A stretch of DNA of 64,000 nucleotides from Cloacibacillus evryensis DSM 19522 (lineage in GTDB: Bacteria > Synergistota > Synergistia > Synergistales > Synergistaceae), in the NCBI RefSeq assembly GCF_000585335.1, contig NZ_KK073872.1:3424465-3488464 (forward strand), given 5' to 3'. The translations under genes were made by a program, and so were the position numbers. Positions 1 through 7,622 of this stretch are shown one piece after another; position 1 is the first letter of the stretch, and each line of letters begins with the position of its first letter. The notes beneath the pieces were generated by a model that made no database searches, was not told the DNA's origin, and saw only the letters and a program-made list of their open reading frames with translations.

Positions 1-267
1 TCTCAGCCTCCGCGCGCAGTGCCTCACCCGTCTCAAGCACGACGGCATGAAGCAGGCAATCAGCGGCAAGCCCCTCCGCAAACGAAAGCACCGTATGCCC
101 GGACTTCTTTCTTTATAATAGAGAGCCTGCAGCTCCGTTTCCGGCCCCCACACCCCGCGAAGAATGCGGCTCACTCCAGGCCGCATCAGCCCGCTTGAAT
201 CAGTCGGGTTCACTATAGCGTCGCAAATAATTTCATCAAGCGGCTCAGACGAGAGTGATATATCCAT
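1..267 (-). pseudogene. Macro-domain protein, frameshifted and cut by window edge
   Basis: The minus strand from an ATG at 267 reads DAIVNPTDSSGLMRPGV followed by a GPE motif, which resembles the ADP-ribose-binding start of macro domains (typically an AIVNAAN-type motif, then a glycine-rich loop and AAGPE). The reading frame is lost between about positions 97 and 115. A second frame then resumes with GHTVLSFAEGLAADCLLHAVV, matching the usual strand that follows in macro domains. An AAGGA ribosome site lies 8 bases before this ATG; another ATG at 276 is too close to it. Macro domains bind or remove ADP-ribose. Whether the shift is real or a sequencing error cannot be decided here. The C-terminal half lies outside the window. 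Confidence 0.5.
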
Positions 268-329
268 CTCCGCCATCCTTATAGAACAACTTCGCAATAT
301 TTATTCCTCCTCGTTTTTATATATACGTA

Positions 330-358
330 TTGACAAGTATCTATATATAGTTTATGCT
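330..358 (+). promoter_or_regulatory. Sigma-70 promoter of the arsenic gene cluster
   Basis: TTGACA (330-335) and TATGCT (353-358) are separated by exactly 17 bases. The spacer contains the palindrome CTATATATAG, a plausible operator for a repressor. It faces the thioredoxin-like remnant and acr3. No arsR gene lies next to it; the nearest ArsR-type gene is at 7623. Confidence 0.6.
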
Positions 359-411
359 ATTTCCCGCAGGACGTCGACGACGGAATAAACTTGCGAAGGG
401 GCATATCATAG

Positions 412-684
412 ATGTTAATTATGGATGCAATAAAGACAATTCTTTTATTTTTTCAGAATCAGATATTGGGAATGAGGTGGCTCAACACTCTCGCGGGGCA
501 AACGCTTTCCGCGGCTTCCATCGGACGCGAACCGGAGGTCGAGAAGGTAACCGACATGGCGCGAATCGTCTCATACGGCGTGATCTCTACTCCGGCACTG
601 GTTGTAGGAGAAAGAGTCGTCTCCGTAGGAAAGATCCTTTCCGCCGGCGAGATTGCCGGTTTGCTGAAAAAAGAAGGACTGTGA
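412..684 (+). pseudogene. Degenerate small thioredoxin-like protein
   Basis: The C-terminal two thirds (EVEKVTDMARIVSYGVISTPALVV, then VVSVGKILSAGEIAGLL) match the small redox-active disulfide family (TM0996/MTH895 type) usually encoded beside arsenite and other permeases. These proteins normally start with a beta strand and a GxGCxxC active site. Here the N-terminus has no cysteine at all, and the segment between the expected active site and VEKV is several residues too short. I therefore read it as a decayed gene, although the 90-codon frame remains open. It sits between a good promoter and acr3, its usual neighbour. Confidence 0.5.
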
Positions 685-874
685 CCATTCAAAATCAGCA
701 GGGGAACGGCACTAGGAAGGTATATAAGGCTTTGGTCAACAACGACGCAGTAAATGTATTCAGAGCGTCTTGTGACATCAACGGGCTTACAATTCCGGCG
801 CATTTACAAAACTGGGAAAAATACCCCTTAAAAGCAAAGAATAACAACCTTATACTTATAAAGGAGAAAATGCT

Positions 875-1948
875 ATGGCAGAAAAAAGAAACAAAGACAC
901 TTTGGGAATCTTCGGTCGATGGCTGACGCTTTGGGTGGCGCTCTGTATGGCTGTAGGGGTGGGCATCGGCGTATTCCTGCCACGGGTCCCGGCGTTCCTT
1001 GCAAAGTTTGAATATGCCAACGTTTCTATCCCTGTTGCGGTGCTGATCTGGCTTATGATCTATCCAATGATGCTCAAGATAGATTTTTCCAGTATCGTTC
1101 AGGCGGTCAAAATGCCCAAGGGACTCATCATAACGTGCGTTACCAACTGGATGGTCAAGCCTTTTACGATGTACGCCGCCGCATCGTTTTTCTTCTTCAC
1201 GGTATATGCGGGGCTGCTGGCCCCCGAGAGCGCGCGGGAATACCTTGCCGGTGCGGTGCTTCTTGGCGCGGCGCCCTGTACCGCGATGGTCTTCGTATGG
1301 AGCCAACTTACAAATGGAAATCCGGCATACACGTTGGTACAGGTCGCGGTGAACGATTTAATAATCTTAGCGGCCTTCACGCCAATAACGGCCTTTTTGC
1401 TTGGCGTCTCCGGCATCGCTATACCTTGGAACACACTGCTGCTTTCCGTCATTCTTTTTGTGCTGATACCGCTCACCGCGGGATGGCTGACGAGAAAGTT
1501 TTATATCGCGTACCGCGGCGAAAGAGATTTTTACCGTTTTATCAAAAAATTTGAAGGCATTACAACGGCAGGACTGCTCCTCACATTGATAATCATCTTT
1601 TCCTTTCAGGGAAAAGTAATCCTTGAAAACCCCGTTGATATCTTGCTGATAGCGCTTCCGCTCACACTACAAACCTTCTTTATCTTTGCCTTTGGCTACT
1701 TATGGGCGAAATTATGGAAACTGCCTTACGACATAGCTGCTCCGGCAGGGTTGATAGGCGCGAGTAATTTTTTTGAGCTGGCTGTGGCCGTGGCAATATC
1801 GCTCTTCGGGCTTCAATCCGGCGCGGCACTCGCAACGGTCGTAGGCGTACTGATTGAAGTACCGGTCATGTTGATGCTGGTCAATTTCTGCAACCGGACA
1901 AAAGATTGGTTTTTGAAAAAGCCTGTGATCAGGCCGCAAGGCAGATAA
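875..1948 (+). CDS. acr3: Arsenite efflux permease, Acr3 family
   Basis: A 357-residue polytopic inner-membrane protein with about ten hydrophobic segments. It carries Acr3 (BASS superfamily) hallmarks: LIWLMIYPMMLKIDF near residue 65, the GAAPCTAMVFVWSQL segment with the essential cysteine near residue 138, and NDLIIL nearby. Acr3 exports As(III) using the proton gradient. AAGGAG precedes the ATG by 8 bases. About 190 bases separate it from the thioredoxin-like remnant upstream, and that gap holds no recognisable gene; it may once have held another ars gene. Length and motifs look intact. Identification as an Acr3-type carrier is firm; substrate is inferred from the family. Confidence 0.9.
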   Translation: MAEKRNKDTLGIFGRWLTLWVALCMAVGVGIGVFLPRVPAFLAKFEYANVSIPVAVLIWLMIYPMMLKIDFSSIVQAVKMPKGLIITCVTNWMVKPFTMYAAASFFFFTVYAGLLAPESAREYLAGAVLLGAAPCTAMVFVWSQLTNGNPAYTLVQVAVNDLIILAAFTPITAFLLGVSGIAIPWNTLLLSVILFVLIPLTAGWLTRKFYIAYRGERDFYRFIKKFEGITTAGLLLTLIIIFSFQGKVILENPVDILLIALPLTLQTFFIFAFGYLWAKLWKLPYDIAAPAGLIGASNFFELAVAVAISLFGLQSGAALATVVGVLIEVPVMLMLVNFCNRTKDWFLKKPVIRPQGR

Positions 1949-2046
1949 ATCAGGGAAGGTTTTCGACGAATATACATAGATATATTACTATATAACGATG
2001 TTTAATTATCTAATTCGGCTTAAAAAGCCAATGAGGGACAAGAAAG

Positions 2047-2232
2047 ATGAACGACAAAAAGAAAATGGAAGCCATAGAAAAAAAGTTGACAGATCAGAAG
2101 ATCACGCAGGATTTTTACAAAGCGGCGGAAACCCGGATCAAAGGCAAACCTTTCCCCGCCGATTTTTACTGCCGCGCCGGGCTGCCGAAAGCTCCGGAAA
2201 GCTGGGCCCAGGATTTTTACCGGCTGCGGTAA
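2047..2232 (+). CDS. Small protein with three DFY motifs, unknown function
   Basis: This 61-residue, lysine-rich protein has no family that I recognise. It contains three spaced copies of an aromatic motif, QDFYKAA, ADFYCRAG and QDFYRLR, the last at the very C-terminus. A purine-rich AAGAAAG precedes the ATG. It has no signal peptide or membrane segment and lies about 100 bases after acr3. A frame starting at 1998 overlaps it in another register and looks like chance. The repeated motif argues that the frame is real, but the length leaves doubt. Confidence 0.45.
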   Translation: MNDKKKMEAIEKKLTDQKITQDFYKAAETRIKGKPFPADFYCRAGLPKAPESWAQDFYRLR

Positions 2233-2308
2233 CAGAAGCGGAGAAGAGACAAGATCAGCCCCTCGCCGCCTTTTTTCACGCCGCCCCCTAAATGGGCGGC
2301 AGACGACT

Positions 2309-3202
2309 TTATGCGCACGGCACGGCCCCTCCCGGGCAGTTTAACCTCCCGGCGGCGTATTTGACGAAACGCTTTACCGCGGGGGCGGCGTTTTCCAGCG
2401 AAAAGAGGGCCATCCCGAGTATTATCTTCTGCGGCGGATCAAGCGGGAGTTTTACCACGTCGCAGGGCCAGTTGCGGGTGATCAGTTCGTTGATGACGGT
2501 CATCCCCAGTCCCTGCTCGACCATTGAGAGCGCCGCGAAGCTTTGCAGCGTGGTGAATTGTACGTCCGGCTCCAAGCCGTTTTTTTCAAAGAGCGCCGCC
2601 ACGTCGGCGTCGCGCCCGAGGGCCGGCATGATGAAGCTTTCGTCGCGGCACTTTTGCAGCGGGTAGGCCGCCGCCCGTGCAAGCTGGTGCGTCTTCGGCA
2701 GCACCGCGAGCATCTGGTCCTCGGCCAGAGGGATCCAGTCGTACGACATGGGTTCTTTATGGCTCATAAAAGCCACGTCCGCCCTTTTTTCCTCAAGCCA
2801 TTGGATTATCTCCTGCCGGATGCCCTCCATGAGTTTGATCTTGATGTGCGGATACTCCTCGCGGAAGCCCCTGATAACGCCCGGCAGCCAGTGCGTCGAG
2901 ATGCTTGGATAGGTGGCGATCGTCACTTCGCCGAGCGAAAGCCCCTTGATCTCGGCCGCGATTTCGTAGATGCGCCGCTCCTGCGATAATAGCTCCCTTA
3001 CGGCGACGGCGATCCTTTCGCCGTCCGGCGTCGGCATTACCCCCCTTTTGTTCCGCAGCAGAAGGGGAAACCCAAGATCGTTTTCAAAGGCCGTCACCAG
3101 CTGGCTCACGCCGGAGGGCGTGTAGCCAAGAATCTCGGCCGCCTTTGAAAAACTGCCTGTCTCCGCGGAGATCAAAAAAGCCTTGCACCTTGAGCTCTCC
3201 AC
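2309..3202 (-). CDS. LysR-family transcriptional regulator
   Basis: A 297-residue protein with an N-terminal winged helix-turn-helix (residues 1-60, with SFSKAAEILGYTPSGVSQLVTAFE cut here to its key part SKAAEILGYTPSGVSQLV) and a two-lobed effector domain (about 90-290). Usual length for the family. It is transcribed away from a small membrane gene, with a LysR-type operator in the gap. A second LysR protein at 27895-28767 shares unusual stretches with it, such as FIMPALGRD and GIRQE, so the two are paralogues. The ligand is unknown. The start at 3202 is preceded by GGAGATGG. Regulation of its divergent neighbour is inferred. Confidence 0.9.
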   Translation of the reverse strand: MESSRCKAFLISAETGSFSKAAEILGYTPSGVSQLVTAFENDLGFPLLLRNKRGVMPTPDGERIAVAVRELLSQERRIYEIAAEIKGLSLGEVTIATYPSISTHWLPGVIRGFREEYPHIKIKLMEGIRQEIIQWLEEKRADVAFMSHKEPMSYDWIPLAEDQMLAVLPKTHQLARAAAYPLQKCRDESFIMPALGRDADVAALFEKNGLEPDVQFTTLQSFAALSMVEQGLGMTVINELITRNWPCDVVKLPLDPPQKIILGMALFSLENAAPAVKRFVKYAAGRLNCPGGAVPCA

Positions 3203-3220
3203 AATTCCATCTCCTTTTAA

Positions 3221-3243
3221 GTAATACTAAAAACAAATATTAC
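3221..3243. promoter_or_regulatory. LysR-type operator
   Basis: GTAATA and TATTAC form a perfect 6-bp inverted repeat separated by exactly 11 bases. This is the T-N11-A arrangement bound by LysR proteins. It lies between the LysR start (3202) and the divergent small membrane gene (3331), where autoregulation and control of the divergent gene would be expected. Confidence 0.6.
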
Positions 3244-3330
3244 AGAACGTAGTTTTACTTTATATTATAGCCTTTATATAATGAGATCGCAAAGGCCCGA
3301 AAGAGCCGGCAAGGACGGGAGGAAAGGATC

Positions 3331-3525
3331 ATGAAAAAAAACAACATTTACGGTGCGGCGGCGATCATCAGTTTGTTTGCGACAATAGCTTTGCGCTATT
3401 TATGGATAATAGAGAACAACGGCGAGTCCGCGGCTCTCGCGATTTTAATGTTCGCTTCCTGCGCGGTCTTCAGCTTCGCGGCGGCGGGGTACGTCACCGG
3501 CGGATGGACGACGCGGTACCGGTAG
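3331..3525 (+). CDS. Small two-helix membrane protein, unknown function
   Basis: A 64-residue protein with two hydrophobic stretches (about residues 7-25 and 34-53), short polar ends and a C-terminal arginine pair. GGAGG followed by AAAGGATC precedes the ATG, so translation looks genuine. It is divergent from the LysR gene, with an apparent LysR operator between them, and is therefore the most likely target of that regulator. I do not recognise the family, and nothing in the sequence suggests a substrate. Confidence 0.65.
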   Translation: MKKNNIYGAAAIISLFATIALRYLWIIENNGESAALAILMFASCAVFSFAAAGYVTGGWTTRYR

Positions 3526-3786
3526 GAGAGAACGCGGCGCGGCTGAAATCATCAAGCCGCGCCGCATTATATAAAGAACAACTTGTCCTATAGCAGCCAT
3601 ACCCGCCAAATAGACGGCCTGTCGATCTTATTTTCTCTCCGCGGACAAAATGCCCCTTTTCACTCAATGACGCTATCACAATAAAATTTATCCTGCCAAT
3701 ATGCCATATAGCGTTCTGTTCAAAAAACATTTATAATGTAAAAAGTTTTTGTTTTAACTGTATACTTAGATAAGGAAGTGTTGGTC

Positions 3787-5607
3787 ATGCTGAGAACAAA
3801 CCGAAACCGGCTCTGTCTTACCGCCGCGTTCATCCTTCTCCTGCTCGCGCTCGTCGCCGCGGGCGGCTGCGGCGGAAGCGGCGGCGGCAACAAACTTTAC
3901 GTCATGGGGGCGATGCACGGCGACCTGGCGGAAGAGCTGAACGAATTGTGCGACATCTCCGCATACGACGGAGTGAGCGCCGACGCGCCGCTGATCGTTT
4001 CTTATAAGGACGGCTCCGTTTTCGACGACGAAACGGCCAAGACGATACGGAAATTCCTTGACGCGGGGCAGAGCGTGGCGCTGGAGCACGCGGACGAAAA
4101 GGAGATAAACGGCTTCCTTGACGCGCTGGGGTTTGAAGGCGATTTCATAATGCCGTCCGGCAGCAGCTATGTCGAATATTACGGCGTAAAGATACTGAGC
4201 GGCGACATTTTCTCATATGTAACGCTCAATGACAACGAGTCGCAGCCGGAGATCATCAACAAATTCCCCGACGAGATCAGATCGGGCGATATTCTCGTAT
4301 CGCAGGACAAGACGCAGTCGTGGCCGGTCACTGATACGTCGGGAGACGAAACCGTGTCCTTCTACCATTCCGAGCCGGATCTGACTCCGCCGCCGGCCGA
4401 CGAACGCGCGGCGGCGAACGGCATCGTGAAGTGGATGAACGGGAGCGCGGAACAGGCTAAGGCCGCCGCCGCAGGCAAGGCGTCGGCGCAAAAGGCCCTC
4501 AACGGCGCTTCCTCGGGGACGAACGACCTTACGCAGGTCTCCCGTATGTATGAAAAAACTTACAGCGCCTCGCAGTGGGGCAATACTTTTGAGATAACGG
4601 TGGACGTCTACGCCTGCCACACCTACAACGAGGCCGACAAACTGGATTCCGACTGGTATTTTATCAAGCAGAAGGGCCAACTGAACCCCTCGGCTAATTA
4701 CAGCAATCAGGATCACAAAGGAACCACCTCGGCGGTGATACAGGATTACATGGTCGAATATGGGTTTGACAACTGGATGGTGAACAACGACGGAAAGACG
4801 AACAACAACGCCGTGCTCAAGGATTCGAAGCCTGACACCTCCGTCGGCTCGACGGGCTTCTCCAGCGGCATCTCCTTCTCGCTGGGCGGCAACGTCGGTT
4901 TCTCGGGATTGTCGGGCAGCGGCGGCATCAGCGCGGGCGTGAGCTATTCCACCAGCGAGAGCCAAACCGTCTCCGAGTGTCAGGTGCAGAACAATTCTAA
5001 GGGATCGGTAAACGGCGTCACCCAGCAGAACGCGGCGTGGAGTTACACCTTCTCGCGCCCGCTGCTGAAGGGCGGCCCCTATTTCGCCGCCTGCAACGAC
5101 TTTTACGACGCGCCGCTCGCCTCGCGCAGCCTCTTCCAGCCCGTGAATCAGTGGGCGTGGGCTGTCGGCCCCAACGACAGGGACAATATCAAAGGGTTCA
5201 AGTTCAAATTCAAGTGGATGACCGGCTATTCCTACAGCGCCGGCTACGCCTGGTGGATAAAGGTCGCCAAAGAGGAACACCACAACAAGGCGGCGCATGA
5301 AAGCGAGTTCTACGTCCCCCTCGAAGGGATACTGCCGCCGCTGATCGCCGCCAACAATCTGGACTTTTCAAAGGCCGCGGCCCATCAGAAGCTCGAGCTG
5401 GGGACCTTCCGCGACTGGACGGCGGAGAGCGATAAAGAATGGTGCACACTGAGCCGGACGGAGGGGACGAAAGAGGACGCCAACAGCGGCGTTTTTGTGG
5501 ATGTATCCGAAAACACGACCGGCGCCAACCGCGAGGCCACGATCACGCTGAAAACTAAGGACGGCAAGGGCAGCTCGACGGTGAAAGTCTTCCAGTCAAG
5601 ATATTAG
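3787..5607 (+). CDS. Large lipoprotein: pore-former-like barrel plus BACON domain
   Basis: A 606-residue protein with a lipoprotein signal: a hydrophobic core, then VAAGGC with the predicted lipidated Cys28. After an N-terminal region of unknown fold, residues of about 350-395 form a Gly/Ser-rich amphipathic stretch (SSGISFSLGGNVGFSG, then GVSYSTSES). Trp/Tyr-rich strands follow, reminiscent of the leukocidin/hemolysin stem and rim. The last 90 residues (WTAESDKEWCTLS, NREATITLKT, VFQ) match a BACON-type immunoglobulin-like domain. The BACON call is fairly good; the toxin-like call is inference from pattern. AAGGA lies 10 bases before ATG 3787. An in-frame GTG at 3778 is too close to that site. 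The gene stands alone and ends before a strong hairpin. Confidence 0.7.
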   Translation: MLRTNRNRLCLTAAFILLLLALVAAGGCGGSGGGNKLYVMGAMHGDLAEELNELCDISAYDGVSADAPLIVSYKDGSVFDDETAKTIRKFLDAGQSVALEHADEKEINGFLDALGFEGDFIMPSGSSYVEYYGVKILSGDIFSYVTLNDNESQPEIINKFPDEIRSGDILVSQDKTQSWPVTDTSGDETVSFYHSEPDLTPPPADERAAANGIVKWMNGSAEQAKAAAAGKASAQKALNGASSGTNDLTQVSRMYEKTYSASQWGNTFEITVDVYACHTYNEADKLDSDWYFIKQKGQLNPSANYSNQDHKGTTSAVIQDYMVEYGFDNWMVNNDGKTNNNAVLKDSKPDTSVGSTGFSSGISFSLGGNVGFSGLSGSGGISAGVSYSTSESQTVSECQVQNNSKGSVNGVTQQNAAWSYTFSRPLLKGGPYFAACNDFYDAPLASRSLFQPVNQWAWAVGPNDRDNIKGFKFKFKWMTGYSYSAGYAWWIKVAKEEHHNKAAHESEFYVPLEGILPPLIAANNLDFSKAAAHQKLELGTFRDWTAESDKEWCTLSRTEGTKEDANSGVFVDVSENTTGANREATITLKTKDGKGSSTVKVFQSRY

Positions 5608-5643
5608 CCTGCGATTCCAACAGTTCACAGCAGAAGCAACCGA

Positions 5644-5678
5644 GATGAGACGCCGGGTTTTGAGACCTGGCGTCTCAT
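5644..5678 (+). terminator. Stable hairpin after the lipoprotein gene
   Basis: GATGAGACGCC pairs with GGCGTCTCAT, with an inner GGT/ACC stem. No U-tract follows, so it may stabilise the 3' end rather than act as a classic intrinsic terminator. Confidence 0.4.
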
Positions 5679-5693
5679 TAGGGGCTGATTGCG

Positions 5694-5810
5694 ATGAGGG
5701 CCTCCCCTGAAGGAGAGGCCGCCGCGATAGAACATCCCGAGCGCTGCGCCGTCTGCGGAAGCTGCCGGCTCGTTTGCCCGGCTGGCGCGATAGATGTATA
5801 CAAGGAATGA
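5694..5810 (+). CDS. 38-residue single-cluster ferredoxin-like peptide
   Basis: The short frame ends in CAVCGSCRLVCPAGAIDVYKE, which has the full CxxCxxCxxxCP pattern of a [4Fe-4S] ferredoxin motif plus the usual GAI turn. A stop codon at 5679-5681 prevents any longer N-terminus, so it is either a microprotein or the surviving tail of a larger gene. Its stop lies inside the ribosome-binding region of the thioesterase that follows, which suggests translational coupling. I see no clear ribosome site for the peptide itself. Confidence 0.35.
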   Translation: MRASPEGEAAAIEHPERCAVCGSCRLVCPAGAIDVYKE

Positions 5811-5814
5811 GAAA

Positions 5815-6264
5815 ATGGCGGAAGCAAAGAAATTAAACAGTTGGTGCTTCGTCTGCGGGGCTGAAAATCCTCAGGGGCTGCACATCAAAAAACTTCGCAC
5901 CGAGCATGGCTGCCGCTGCGATTTTACCGTGGAGCGCGGATGGTGCGGCTATGCCGGTATCCTCCACGGAGGGATACATGCGGCGATCCTCGACGAGATC
6001 ATGGGCGACGCCGTGAACGACAGGCTCAAAACCGCCGTGACGCTCGACATGACGATAAGATATATAAGCCCGGGGCGCGAGGGCATGGCGCTCGTGTGCG
6101 AGGGCGAGGTCGCGTCCGTTTCCGGCAGGCGCGCCAAGGCGCGCGGGACGATCCGCGAAGCCGCGACGGGAAAGCTCATCTCGGAGGCGACGGGGCACTA
6201 TCTAAGGGTGGATGTGGAGAACCTGAAGGAAAGGGCAGACGGACAGGACGCGGCTGGCATATAA
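5815..6264 (+). CDS. PaaI-family hotdog-fold thioesterase
   Basis: A 149-residue cytoplasmic protein with a hotdog fold signature. It begins with a Cys-containing NSWCFVCGAENPQGL motif, typical of a subgroup of PaaI-like thioesterases. The loop and helix HGGIHAAILDEIMGDAV carry the conserved glycines and the Asp/Glu used in catalysis. TLDMTIRYISP follows on the next strand. Such enzymes hydrolyse acyl-CoA or similar thioesters; the substrate cannot be read from sequence. AAGGA lies 9 bases before ATG 5815, favouring this start over ATG 5794. It follows the ferredoxin-like peptide closely. Confidence 0.8.
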   Translation: MAEAKKLNSWCFVCGAENPQGLHIKKLRTEHGCRCDFTVERGWCGYAGILHGGIHAAILDEIMGDAVNDRLKTAVTLDMTIRYISPGREGMALVCEGEVASVSGRRAKARGTIREAATGKLISEATGHYLRVDVENLKERADGQDAAGI

Positions 6265-6407
6265 GCCGCGCGTAATAAAGAGGGGCGCGCCCGGATGGGG
6301 ATTTTTTATGAAGAGCGCCTTGGCCTACATGATGATGCTCGGCGTACAGCCGCCGCAGGCGCCCTTTTGAAAAAGCATTGAGATGCCTGTCATACCCGCA
6401 CAAAACA

Positions 6408-6446
6408 GGCCCGGGAAGGGACATCGAAACATCCCCCTCCCGGGCC
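6408..6446. terminator. GC-rich terminator hairpin
   Basis: GGCCCGGGAAGGG pairs with CCCTCCCGGGCC around a short loop. On the minus strand it is followed by TGTTTTG, so it may serve minus-strand transcripts coming through the MITE as well as the thioesterase transcript. Confidence 0.45.
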
Positions 6447-6481
6447 GCTCTGCTTGAGTGACCGTTATTTTAGAATATTAA

Positions 6482-6768
6482 TGAAACCCTGATTAATTCA
6501 CTTTGTCATATAAAACCTGACGTATCGTCCGCTGATTACGGCCAGAGAGCCGAAATCTTTGATTTCGTGCGAATCGGCTGGTTTGTCCACCAGATGTGCC
6601 AGCCGCTAAACAGGCAACCCCTGAGCGGGGCGGACGGCCAGAGAGCCAAATCAGTGATTCTCTGATTTGTGCGAATCGGCTGGTAGTCCCATCAGGCGTA
6701 TTTACATACGTTGGAGCCACGGTCGGGGGCTGCCTGTGACGCGGATGGCGCATATAATCAGTGGTTCC
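6482..6768. mobile_element. MITE copy 1 (287 bp, TTAA target duplication)
   Basis: This segment has a second copy at 16944-17230 of identical length with about 18 substitutions and no gaps. Its ends form an imperfect terminal inverted repeat (left GAAACCCTGATTA, right complement GGAACCACTGATTA). It is flanked by TTAA on both sides (6478-6481 and 6769-6772), the expected target-site duplication. Inside are two direct hairpin units that start GGCCAGAGAGCC and end GGCTGG. No transposase is encoded, so it is non-autonomous. It lies exactly against the stop codon of the minus-strand gene that ends at 6769. Confidence 0.75.
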
Positions 6769-7548
6769 TTAATGGCAGCCGTGCGAGGCTCCGTGGCCGC
6801 AGCCATGGCAGTCGCCGGATATCTCTTCGTGGTGGTGGTGGTCGCACTCCGCCGCGGGGTCGTCTTTGAGTTCGCCGGCGAGAAAACGCTTCACCGCTTC
6901 GTCGACGGAGCCGCTGACGCCGGAGACGAGCTCTATGCCCGCCGCCGCGAGGACGTTCTTCGCGCCGCCGCCGATGCCGCCGCAGATGAGCAGGCTGACG
7001 CCGTTCTCGCGCAGGAAGCCGCCGAGCGCGGAATGGCCGCTGCCTTCCGCGTCGATTATCTTCCGCGACGCCACCGCGCCGTCCCTGATCTCATAGAGCG
7101 CGAAGTAGCGCGTATGTCCAAAATGCTGAAAAACCTCTCCGTTATCTTCCGTTACCGCTATTATTCCGCTTTTCATGATCGTTTCCATCCTTTCCCTGAG
7201 AGCCTTGCCGCTCTCGCTGACAAAGGGGCAGCGCCTGCATCTGGCCATGCCGCCGCACCACTGCCCGGCGATCTCATAATTGCCGCCGTTGATGAAGATG
7301 CCCTTGCCCGTGCAGAGCGCTTCCGCGACCTTGGCGTGCGCGGAATAGATGATGCGCTGCAGCGTGCCGCGCGAAACGCCCATCCGACGCGCCGCCGTCT
7401 CCTGATCGAGCCCCTCAAGGTCGCAAAGGCGCAGGCTTTCAAGCTCCTCAAGCGAAAGGTCGAGTATCTCCGCGGCGACCGCGTCAGGCATGAAGCGCAG
7501 CGCCGCGGGGCGGCTGCATACGCGGCGGCATTTTATGCTTCCGGCCAT
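6769..7548 (-). CDS. DUF134 helix-turn-helix fused to NifX/NifB-like domain
   Basis: A 259-residue fusion. Residues 1-100 are a DUF134 domain with a sigma-factor-like helix-turn-helix (LSLEELESLRLCDLEGLDQ, then GVSRGTLQRII). Residues of about 125-235 form a dinitrogenase iron-molybdenum cofactor-type domain (IIAVTEDNGEVFQHFGHT, then LLICGGIGGGA). The last 23 residues are rich in His and Cys (HHHH, CHGCGHG, SHGCH), suggesting metal binding. This architecture is known in anaerobes but its role is not settled; Fe-S or metal sensing is an inference. AAGGGG lies 9 bases before the ATG. Its TAA stop is part of the MITE target duplication. It follows the ArsR gene. Confidence 0.85.
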   Translation of the reverse strand: MAGSIKCRRVCSRPAALRFMPDAVAAEILDLSLEELESLRLCDLEGLDQETAARRMGVSRGTLQRIIYSAHAKVAEALCTGKGIFINGGNYEIAGQWCGGMARCRRCPFVSESGKALRERMETIMKSGIIAVTEDNGEVFQHFGHTRYFALYEIRDGAVASRKIIDAEGSGHSALGGFLRENGVSLLICGGIGGGAKNVLAAAGIELVSGVSGSVDEAVKRFLAGELKDDPAAECDHHHHEEISGDCHGCGHGASHGCH

Positions 7549-7578
7549 GGCGTTTTCCCCTTTCGAAAATCTGTATAT

Positions 7579-7622
7579 ATCTTAATGTGCATATGCCCAT
7601 TTTGTCAATGAGCATATGCACA
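7579..7622 (-). promoter_or_regulatory. Promoter with paired GCATATGC palindromes
   Basis: On the minus strand TTGACA (7603-7608) and TAAGAT (7579-7584) are 18 bases apart and face the DUF134-NifX gene. The -35 box sits between two perfect 11-base arms, TGTGCATATGC (7586-7596) and GCATATGCACA (7612-7622). Each arm contains the 8-bp palindrome GCATATGC. A repressor dimer on each site would cover the promoter; the ArsR protein encoded directly upstream is the obvious candidate, by inference. The same arms could also form a hairpin after the ArsR stop codon. Confidence 0.5.

Noticed and set aside
2265..2302. GCCGCCC/GGGCGGC hairpin near the LysR stop codon as a terminator
   Set aside because: The T-run lies on the wrong side for both strands.
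6493..6753. 86-codon frame on the minus strand of the MITE, also present in copy 2 (16955-17215)
   Set aside because: About nine of the roughly thirteen substitutions between the copies change the amino acid, so the frame shows no coding constraint; no ribosome site is evident.
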